Below are positions 20,381 to 26,705 of a stretch of 34,027 bases of DNA, piece by piece. Below the pieces are notes generated by a model, which was not told where the DNA came from, ran no database searches, and was given only the letters and a program-made list of their open reading frames with translations. This DNA is from Acetobacteraceae bacterium AT-5844. GTDB taxonomy: Bacteria; Pseudomonadota; Alphaproteobacteria; Acetobacterales; Acetobacteraceae. Location: assembly GCA_000245075.1 (NCBI GenBank), contig JH599967.1, forward strand, positions 1-34,027, given 5' to 3'. The position numbers and the translations under genes are program-made. The number at the start of each line of letters is the position of its first letter. Within the stretch, counting starts at the first letter, position 1.

Positions 20381-20563
20381 CTACCGAAACCGGATGGCGC
20401 AATAAGCGGCGGCTCCAATGGCCGCTACAATCAGCCACTTGCCTACGGGGGGAATCCAGGACTCACATATCTCAAGAACGGCCCAAAGCAGCGCAGCCGA
20501 GAGCAGAACGATAAATATCGCTTCGCTGATCCTGACGATCTTTGGATCTTCGTAACTGGGCAA
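20381..20563 (-). CDS. Small two-helix membrane protein
   Basis: The 60-residue protein begins at TTG 20563, preceded on the minus strand by a perfect AGGAGG five bases upstream, which strongly argues that the frame is translated. After a short polar start (MPSYEDPKIVRISE) come two hydrophobic helices, roughly residues 15-33 and 40-58, separated by ESWIPPVGK, and a basic end (AIRFR). No family is recognised. Its base composition is lower in GC than the flanking genes, and it sits beside a regulator remnant, so it may have been acquired by transfer. Confidence 0.6.
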   Translation of the reverse strand: MPSYEDPKIVRISEAIFIVLLSAALLWAVLEICESWIPPVGKWLIVAAIGAAAYCAIRFR

Positions 20564-21202
20564 ATGCGCCTCCTGCGCTTGCGAACGACCTCCTCTTCAA
20601 TGTTGTTACTATTTCGACTTCGCTACGATCCATGGTCGCGATATGCAAGGTACCTTTGCGTTAAACACAACCTTCTCCCCCCTGCCGACCCGTCCGGAAA
20701 ATAGGGACAGCGTCTGCGGAAGGTTCTAACCGCCACGAAGTATGGGGCCTGCGGGCGCCCGGGGAACGCCTCCTGAGGGCGTGTGCGGCGCGGAGCAGGA
20801 TCACCGCCGGAAGAGAGAAACACAGGATAGCTGCACGCTGTCCCACAGATTGGCCGCTGTGCCCAGCCCCTATCCTCCGCGATAAGGGGAAGCTGCGGCT
20901 GCGGTCACAAGAATAGGGAGCCGGCCGCGCTCAGTAGGCTCGTTCAGGAGACGCCCGCCCCCTCAGGCGGCGCCCCGCCCTGCCGAGGTCATTGCCAAGG
21001 CTTTCGACCATACTGCTGGTGGACGATGAAAGCCACCCGGCCATCTTTCCAGACTTTCCGGCACCGATGGCCGGACCGCGAGTTCAGGTCGCGCTTCTGG
21101 AAGCTCACGCCCAAGCGTGCTCGCGACAGAGCAGGCATAGCTGCCCCAGCTCCTCTGGAGCGGGCGGCGCGATGCCACGTCCTGCGGCATCGCCCCCGTC
21201 AA
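20564..21202. other. Long stretch without a recognisable gene
   Basis: In these 639 bases I see no convincing gene. Several short open frames exist on both strands (for example minus 20963-21202 and plus 20992-21240), but they lack family similarity and good ribosome sites. A hairpin-like pair CCCCTATC...GATAAGGGG lies near 20869-20889 with one bulged base. Frequent stops and lower, uneven GC fit degenerate DNA next to the LysR remnant. Confidence 0.5.
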
Positions 21203-21421
21203 TCAGTGCTCGGCCGGGACAGGCAGGCGGCACCGCATAAGAACAAATATCAGAAGTGCTGTGGCAATGCCGGGGAGTACTCCAGCAGCCATGCCTACAA
21301 TAAGCCCATGCAACCACAGATTGATCGTGACGAAAATCAGAAGGGCGAGCAGAGCTGATAATACGCCTTGGGTTTCCCGGAGATCATTCTGGATTATCAA
21401 TAAATTTCCGATGAAAGACAT
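21203..21421 (-). CDS. Small hydrophobic membrane protein
   Basis: The 72-residue frame starts at ATG 21421, with GGAGAGAGGG just upstream on the minus strand as a plausible ribosome site. After a short amphipathic start it has two long hydrophobic segments (about residues 20-45 and 47-62, including LLALLIFVTINLWLHGLIVGM) and ends in a basic and polar tail. GC content is only about half, clearly below the surrounding genes, and TTA, ATA and AAT codons are used freely, a sign of foreign origin. No family is recognised. Confidence 0.5.
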   Translation of the reverse strand: MSFIGNLLIIQNDLRETQGVLSALLALLIFVTINLWLHGLIVGMAAGVLPGIATALLIFVLMRCRLPVPAEH

Positions 21422-21721
21422 TCTTGCCCTCTCTCCGAAAGTAAGGATCGTAAGGCTTTTTACTGATATGAAATTTTTCGGGAATAGGTTGACTGATCCC
21501 CTTTTCTTGAGGCTTACGGCCCTGCCGTCACATGTGGCTTTTGTGCTTCAGGCTCAGCCATGCTGGCGCACCCGGCCTGGGCACAGCCCGGGCCGGGAGA
21601 GGGTGCTCATTTCCTGAGAAGAAGGGCGGAACCGGCGACGCGGCGCGTCCAGGAGCCAGCCAGTATGATGGCGCCGGGCTCTGGTCCCGGCGCTGAAGAC
21701 ACAATCGCTGGCAGCGGTTTC
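21422..21721. other. Gene-free, partly AT-rich region
   Basis: Bases 21422-21530 are notably AT-rich and carry no gene I can support. The rest (21531-21670) is GC-rich again, with only short frames. A perfect eight-base-pair hairpin at 21671-21693 (GCGCCGGG with its complement, loop of seven) lies about 30 bases beyond the stop of the minus-strand cupin gene and could end its transcript, although no T run follows. Confidence 0.45.
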
Positions 21722-22054
21722 TTAGTCGACGATGAACAGGCGCGCGCCGGTCACAGTGGATGAGCGGTGGGGTGAGTCGCCGAAATCGGAAACGGTGTAG
21801 CCATGGCCCTTGCCGAAAGTGAAGGTCCGGCCGTCCTTCAGTTCCGTTTTCAGCTCACCCTCCAGCACGTAGATGACATGGCCACGGTCGCACCAATGGT
21901 CCGCCAGATAGCCGGGGGAATATTCGACAACGCGCATCCGCACATCGCCATTGTTCAGCGTGCGCCAGATGGCCGTGCCTGTTTCGCCCTTATGCTCGGT
22001 GGCGGGCAGGGCGTCCCAGTGGGCGGGGGTGAAGGGGAGGGGCGGCAACTTCAA
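21722..22054 (-). CDS. Cupin-fold protein of the DHCW-motif type
   Basis: The 110-residue single-domain cupin starts at TTG 22054, chosen because relatives begin with a similar KLPxLPF stretch; GAGG lies nine bases upstream. It shows the family pattern HKGETGTAIWRT near residue 20, then the metal-cupin part YLADHWCDRGHVIYVLEGEL (about 48-67), whose His/Cys/His residues could bind a metal, and FGKGHGYTVSDFGDSPHRS. Such small cupins usually bind or isomerise small molecules, but no reaction is established for this group as far as I know. It lies 101 bases downstream of the dehydratase gene, separated by two GC palindromes. Confidence 0.8.
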   Translation of the reverse strand: MKLPPLPFTPAHWDALPATEHKGETGTAIWRTLNNGDVRMRVVEYSPGYLADHWCDRGHVIYVLEGELKTELKDGRTFTFGKGHGYTVSDFGDSPHRSSTVTGARLFIVD

Positions 22055-22095
22055 GGCTTCAATCCTCGGCAAGGCAGAGGGTGCCGACCTTGCGC

Positions 22096-22133
22096 GCCGG
22101 CGCGCCGGCAGGCAACCCGGCGCGCCGGGTTGC
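22096..22133. repeat. Two consecutive perfect GC palindromes
   Basis: Bases 22096-22109 (14 bases) and 22112-22133 (22 bases) are each perfect palindromes, and both centre on CCGGCGCGCCGG. They lie between the dehydratase gene (ends 22156) and the cupin gene (starts 22054) on the minus strand. They could form strong RNA hairpins acting as transcript stabiliser or terminator, or be a dispersed palindromic element. No T run is present. Confidence 0.75.
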
Positions 22134-22155
22134 TGGCATGGTGGAAGTGGGCTGC

Positions 22156-23082
22156 TCAGCGCCCCCAGCGCAAAGCCATCACGTCCAGCCGCCGGCCAAT
22201 CTCCAGCAGCCCGGCCCGGGTCGCGGCATGCAGCGGGGCCAGCGGGTGCCGCCCGGCATCGCTGCGGATGATGCCGCCTTCCTTCATCAGCGCCTTGGCC
22301 GCCAGCAGCCCGCACTGGCGGTTCTCGTAATTGATCAGTGGCAGCCAGCGGGCATAGGCGTCGGTGGCCGCTGTTTTGTCGCCCTTCCGCCAGGGGTCAA
22401 GGATCTGCCGGATGCCATCGGGGTAGCCACCACCTGTCATGGCGCCGGTGGCTCCGGCTTCGAGGTCCGCCATCAGCGTGATGGCCTCCTCGCCATCCCA
22501 TGGGCCGACGATGGCCTCGCCCCCCAGCGTGATCAGCTCGCGCAGCTTGTTGGCGGCGAAGGGCACCTCGATTTTGAAGTAGGAGACATTGGCAATCTCC
22601 CTGGCCATCCGCGCCAGGAAGGCGGCGGAAAGCGGCGTGCCCGCCACCGGCGCGTCCTGAATCATGATGGGAATGTCGATGGCGTCGGAGACAGCGCGGT
22701 AGAATTCGTAGATGCCCGGCTCTCCCACGCGGATGGTGGCGCCGTGATAGGGCGGCATCACCATCACCATGGCCGCGCCCGCGTCCTGCGCGCGGCGGGA
22801 CCTCTGGGCGCAGAGGCGCGAGCTGAAATGCGTGGTGGTGACGATCACCGGCACGCGGCCCGCGACATGGTCCAGTATGGCGTCCTGCAGCGTTTCCCGC
22901 TCATTGTCGGACAGCACGAATTGTTCGGAGAAATTGGCGAGGATGCAGAGGCCCTCGGACCCGGCATCGATCATGAAGTCCACGCAGCGCCGCTGACCCT
23001 CCAGGTCCAGCGCACCAGTCTCGTCGAAAATGGTGGGAACCACCGGAAAGACGCCCTGATACGGCCCGGTTGCCTTCGCCAT
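22156..23082 (-). CDS. L-2-keto-3-deoxyarabonate dehydratase-like protein (DHDPS/NAL superfamily)
   Basis: The 308-residue protein belongs to the class I aldolase-like superfamily of dihydrodipicolinate synthase. It closely resembles, as I remember the sequence, the Azospirillum L-2-keto-3-deoxyarabonate dehydratase, which converts L-KDA to 2-oxoglutarate semialdehyde in oxidative arabinose breakdown: GVFPVVPTIF, DFMIDAGSEGLCILANFSEQ, PPYHGATIRV, and IMIQDAPVAG where true DapA has a Tyr-containing motif. The Schiff-base lysine is Lys170 (SYFKIEVP). The missing Tyr argues against lysine biosynthesis. The start at 23082 has AGGAGGAG seven bases upstream. No other pentose-pathway gene is adjacent, so the in vivo substrate is open. 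Confidence 0.85.
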   Translation of the reverse strand: MAKATGPYQGVFPVVPTIFDETGALDLEGQRRCVDFMIDAGSEGLCILANFSEQFVLSDNERETLQDAILDHVAGRVPVIVTTTHFSSRLCAQRSRRAQDAGAAMVMVMPPYHGATIRVGEPGIYEFYRAVSDAIDIPIMIQDAPVAGTPLSAAFLARMAREIANVSYFKIEVPFAANKLRELITLGGEAIVGPWDGEEAITLMADLEAGATGAMTGGGYPDGIRQILDPWRKGDKTAATDAYARWLPLINYENRQCGLLAAKALMKEGGIIRSDAGRHPLAPLHAATRAGLLEIGRRLDVMALRWGR

Positions 23083-23267
23083 GCCTGTGCTCCTCCTCAT
23101 TCCGCCGGCTTCCGCGGCGTGCGGCATCAGCTTCGCATGAGATTATCCCGATCACCAGAAGCGCGGGCGCCACAATTGAGGCACCGTCTGCCTTGTCCTC
23201 GCCATGGTCGGGTGTTTCGCTCCCGCAACTTGCTCGGCTGGTCGTGGCAAGCTTGGAAACGAACGTC

Positions 23268-23600
23268 ATGCGCCAAAACATCCTCGCGGCCACATTCTTC
23301 GCTGCCGCCGCCATGCTATCCTTCGCCGCGCCCGCCGAGGCAGCGGACCGTCGCGTGGAGATTGTCAACGCCTCCGGCCGCACGATGATGGAATTCTACG
23401 CTTCCAATGTTTCCCGTTCCTCCTGGGAGGAAGACATCCTGGGCAATGACGTGCTGCGGGCCGGCCGCTCCGTCGTCATCAATATCGACGACGGCTCCGG
23501 CGCCTGCCGCTTCGATTTCCTGGCCGTGCTGGATGGCGGCCGCCGCGTCGAGCAGCGGGACGTGAATGTCTGCGAGATCAGCCGCTACACGGTGCGCTGA
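23268..23600 (+). CDS. Small secreted protein of unknown function
   Basis: The 110-residue product starts with a clear Sec signal peptide (MRQNILAATFFAAAAMLSFA, probable cleavage after APAEA). The mature part begins VEIVNASGRTMMEFYASN and has two Cys residues (Cys80 and Cys102), likely a disulfide in the periplasm. The pattern (N-terminal beta strand, ILGNDVL, INIDDGSGACRFDFLAVLDGG, VNVCEIS) resembles small uncharacterised alphaproteobacterial periplasmic proteins that I recall without a function. It stands alone on the plus strand between minus-strand genes. The upstream frame continues to 23070, but the signal peptide fixes the start. Confidence 0.8.
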   Translation: MRQNILAATFFAAAAMLSFAAPAEAADRRVEIVNASGRTMMEFYASNVSRSSWEEDILGNDVLRAGRSVVINIDDGSGACRFDFLAVLDGGRRVEQRDVNVCEISRYTVR

Positions 23601-23621
23601 TACAAGCGCGGGCGGCGTCCT

Positions 23622-24461
23622 TCACGGCGCCGCCTGCCCGACTGAGCGGGCCAGGCGCTCCGCCATGCCGCCCGCCAGCGTCTCCGCCATACACAGATAG
23701 CCAAGATCGTTCATGTGCAGGCCATCGGCCGAGAGCATCGGAACGTGCTGCGGCAGCGCGTCCCAGTACCGCATGATGGCATAGCGCCGCATCAGTGGAA
23801 TTCGCCTTTCCGCTGCCACCATCTCGATAGTTTGCACGAAGGACCGGTAGGTCTCGCTGCTCGCTCTGCGCCGCAAATATTGCGGGTCGATCAGCAGCAG
23901 ATCCAGCCCACGCCCCAGCACGAAATCCACGCCCTCGCGCAAGGTCTGAGCGAAGGCTTCAGGAGTAACGCGCCTTAGCGCATCATTAGTGCCGAGCTGC
24001 CACAGCACCACATCCGGCTTCCACTCTTCCACCGACTTCTTGAGCCGCACCAGCGTCGTGGATGCCACCTCACCGCCGATTCCGTCATTGCGTACCGTGA
24101 TGTCGGCACCGGGAATCAACCGCTGCAGCGCATCCCGCAGCCGGGGCGGGTAGGCGTTGGCGGGCGCCGATGCGCCCACCCCCGCCGTGGTGGAGGAACC
24201 GATGGCCAGGATGCGGACCTTCTCCTTCTCCCGCAGAAGGCTGGCCATGCGGGGCAAGGCGTGCCCCAGATCCTGCAATTCGCCCGGCACCAGGCAGCTC
24301 TCCGGCACATTGCCCACCGGTGGCGGCGCCGTGCTGCCAGGAGCGGCGGGCAGGGGTGGAGCGGGGGCCGGCGCAGGGGAGGGCACGGAGGGCGCCTGCC
24401 CTCGCACGCTCCTGCCTACTGTCATCGCCACGATGCCGGAAAGAAGAAGCGTGCGCCGCAT
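23622..24461 (-). CDS. SGNH/GDSL-family hydrolase, exported
   Basis: The 279-residue protein has an N-terminal signal or anchor, a Pro/Ala-rich linker (about residues 22-50), and an SGNH esterase domain: block I IGSSTTAG (probable nucleophile Ser90), block II NDGIGG, block III GTND (157-160) and block V DGLH (Asp246, His249). It should cleave or transfer acyl groups on extracytoplasmic sugars. Its ATG overlaps the stop of the upstream OpgC gene by one base (TGATG), so the two are translationally coupled and probably act on the same glycan. The substrate is not evident. Confidence 0.88.
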   Translation of the reverse strand: MRRTLLLSGIVAMTVGRSVRGQAPSVPSPAPAPAPPLPAAPGSTAPPPVGNVPESCLVPGELQDLGHALPRMASLLREKEKVRILAIGSSTTAGVGASAPANAYPPRLRDALQRLIPGADITVRNDGIGGEVASTTLVRLKKSVEEWKPDVVLWQLGTNDALRRVTPEAFAQTLREGVDFVLGRGLDLLLIDPQYLRRRASSETYRSFVQTIEMVAAERRIPLMRRYAIMRYWDALPQHVPMLSADGLHMNDLGYLCMAETLAGGMAERLARSVGQAAP

Positions 24462-25639
24462 CAGGGCCTCAGAGCCGCCGTGGAGGCGCGGGTTGCGCTC
24501 CGCTCCCGCCGCCGCTCCGTCATTGTCAGCAGCCATGCCACGAGGATCTGTACCGTGATGCCAAGGGCGACATAGACGATGTCGAACCCGGCGCCATCAT
24601 GGCCCGTCTGGCGGAGCGTCACGCCCAGCATGCTGATGACGAGGCCGGTGCAGAACACAGGCAGGGAATGGCGGCCCATCATGGCCAGCGCGTTGGTCGG
24701 CGGCCGGGAGGCGGCCCAGAGCTGCAACGGCGAGTGCACCACCACATAGGCCAGCGCCAGCACATGCAGCAGCCGCGGCACGGAGAGATATTGCTTCTCG
24801 GGCACCATCAGCATGTCCCGCAACACCACGCCTTCCGCTTCCGGCGCGAGCTGAAACACCGTCACCACGAAGGAGAGCATCAGGAAGCCCAGCGCCAGCA
24901 ACCAGGGTCCCCGGCGGAACGGCACGGTAATGCCCGTGCGCTCCCGCTTCACACCCAGCAGGAAGCCGATGGTGAACAGGAATTGCCAGCTCAGCGGGTT
25001 GAAGAACCAGCCGCCTTCCATCGGGTAGCTCGGCAGGTTGATACGGGCGAGCCCCACCGCCGTGTACAGCGCCGCGGAGACGGCCAGCGTGGCCGAGAGG
25101 CTGCGCGAACTCATCCACAGCAGCAGCGGCAAGATGCCGATGAGCACGAAATAGAGCGGGAGGATGTTCAGATAGCCCGGCTGGTAGCTGAGCGTCGCAG
25201 CCTTCACCAGCGCCTGGATGGGGTCCAGCAGGAAGGGGTCCAGGGCAACGACATTGAACAGCCCGGCATCGCCGGTGCGCAACACCGCCCAGGCAAAAAC
25301 GGCACTGCCCAGCACCAGCATGGCGAGGTGGGTGGTATAGAGCCCGGCAGCCCGGCTCATCACCTTCAGGGAGACGTTGAAGCGCTCCTCCGTCGGCCCT
25401 TCATAGCGGCGCGAATAGGCACAGGCGGCGGCATAGCCAGCGAAGAGCACGAACAGCTCGGCCGCATCGGAGAAGCCGAAATTCTTATGGGTCCAGTTTT
25501 CCAGCACATTGCCGGAAACGTGGTTGATGAAGATGGAGACGAGTGCAAAGCCCCGCCAGAAGTCGAGCGCCGTGTCCCGGCCGGGCGTGGCCGGGGCCTG
25601 GCTGCCTCGCGTCGCAACAGGGGGTGCCGTCGCCGCCAT
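24461..25639 (-). CDS. OpgC-family membrane acyltransferase
   Basis: The 392-residue integral membrane protein with about ten helices matches the OpgC_C family: near the N-terminus RDTALDFWRGFALVSIFINHV, then ELFVLFAGYAAACAYSRRYEG, and later LPVFCTGLVISMLG. OpgC proteins transfer succinyl or other acyl groups from the cytoplasm to osmoregulated periplasmic glucans and relate to acyltransferase-3 enzymes. The start at 25639 is preceded by GGAGGAAC on the minus strand. It forms a coupled pair with the following SGNH hydrolase, suggesting acylation plus deacylation or transfer on a periplasmic glycan. No glucan synthase gene (opgG/H or ndvB type) is visible in the window. Confidence 0.87.
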   Translation of the reverse strand: MAATAPPVATRGSQAPATPGRDTALDFWRGFALVSIFINHVSGNVLENWTHKNFGFSDAAELFVLFAGYAAACAYSRRYEGPTEERFNVSLKVMSRAAGLYTTHLAMLVLGSAVFAWAVLRTGDAGLFNVVALDPFLLDPIQALVKAATLSYQPGYLNILPLYFVLIGILPLLLWMSSRSLSATLAVSAALYTAVGLARINLPSYPMEGGWFFNPLSWQFLFTIGFLLGVKRERTGITVPFRRGPWLLALGFLMLSFVVTVFQLAPEAEGVVLRDMLMVPEKQYLSVPRLLHVLALAYVVVHSPLQLWAASRPPTNALAMMGRHSLPVFCTGLVISMLGVTLRQTGHDGAGFDIVYVALGITVQILVAWLLTMTERRRERSATRASTAALRP

Positions 25640-25833
25640 CCTGCTGTTCCTCCCAGGCTAGAGCGCGATGGCCCGCGGCAAGACACCCACGGGCACGAAG
25701 CGCGATGAAACAACGGCCTAGATGATGCTTTCCCACCGCTCATGGAAGGGGGGCATTCCATCCAGGCACGTTGCCTCGCACTGCCCGGACAACGGGCGGG
25801 GCCAGCGTCGGTTGCCCGGCTTAAGGCCGCCGG

Positions 25834-26688
25834 TCAGCCAGGAGCGAGATCGACACCGACCTCCAGCCAGTGCCGCCCGCCACCCAGAATAATGCCCCGC
25901 AGCGGCGAGACATCGCTGAAATCCCGCCCCCAGCCGAGCACCACATGCTCCTCGGCCACCACGAGATTGTTGGTGGGGTCCAGGTCGATCCAACCATGCT
26001 CGGGCCCCAGCCAGGCGCTGACCCAGGCATGGGACTGATCCGCCCCGCGCCGTGCGGCGCCCCCCGGCGGCGGCCGTGTGCGGATGTAGCCCGAGACGTA
26101 TCGCGCCGGCAGGCCCAGCCCGCGCAGCCCGTTGATCATGAGATGCGTGAAGTCCTGGCAGACCCCCTCCCGCTGCGCCAGCACCTGGGAGACGGGGGTG
26201 GCGATGCCGGTGGCGCCGGCGCGGAAGGTGAAATCCCGCCCGATGCGCGCGTTCAGCTCCAGCAGCCCCGCCAGAATGCTGCGGCCGGGCGGGAAGGAGG
26301 CCGCGGCGTAATGCCGCGCCGCCACGTTCTCCGGCAGCATCGGGGAGGGGAAGGTGAACTCGGCCACATCGGCGGGCTGGGTGGCGGCCACGCTCTCCCA
26401 GCCGGGCGTTTCCTCGGCAGGAGGCGCGGGCGGAAAGGCGCAATCCACCAGAGCCTCGGCGATCACCTCGAACCGGTCATGCGGCCTGTCGACGGAAAGC
26501 CACGTCACCCTGTTGCCGAAATGGTCGGCGCCCTGTGTCACCCGCGCCGGCTCGGGCAGGCAGCGAATGCTCTCCTCCAGCACGCGCTGGTAGGGCAGCG
26601 CACGCGGCGTCAGGTGCAGCATGTGGGACGCCATGTCCACGGTCTCGGCGTAGCGATAGGTGGTGACGTGGCGGACGCGCCAAAGCAT
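25834..26688 (-). CDS. Transglutaminase-like cysteine peptidase family protein
   Basis: The 284-residue cytoplasmic protein has an N-terminal bacterial transglutaminase-like beta domain (from residue 1, RVRHVTTYRYAETVDMASHMLHLTPR) and a catalytic transglutaminase-core domain with Cys177 (QREGVCQDFTH), His220 (DQSHAWVSAW) and Asp237 (WIDLDPTN). Family members may act as peptidases or amide-bond transferases. It is the last gene of the operon with the ATP-grasp/alpha-E and DUF2126 genes, 17 bases after the preceding stop. All three triad residues are present, so it should be active. The natural substrate is unknown. Confidence 0.9.
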   Translation of the reverse strand: MLWRVRHVTTYRYAETVDMASHMLHLTPRALPYQRVLEESIRCLPEPARVTQGADHFGNRVTWLSVDRPHDRFEVIAEALVDCAFPPAPPAEETPGWESVAATQPADVAEFTFPSPMLPENVAARHYAAASFPPGRSILAGLLELNARIGRDFTFRAGATGIATPVSQVLAQREGVCQDFTHLMINGLRGLGLPARYVSGYIRTRPPPGGAARRGADQSHAWVSAWLGPEHGWIDLDPTNNLVVAEEHVVLGWGRDFSDVSPLRGIILGGGRHWLEVGVDLAPG

Positions 26689-26705
26689 GCGGGGGCTGTG
26701 CTCTC

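Noticed and set aside
20992-21240. Plus-strand frame starting with a response-regulator-like ILLVDDES
   Set aside because: Only the first dozen residues resemble a receiver domain; the rest does not, there is no supporting ribosome site, and the region is degenerate.
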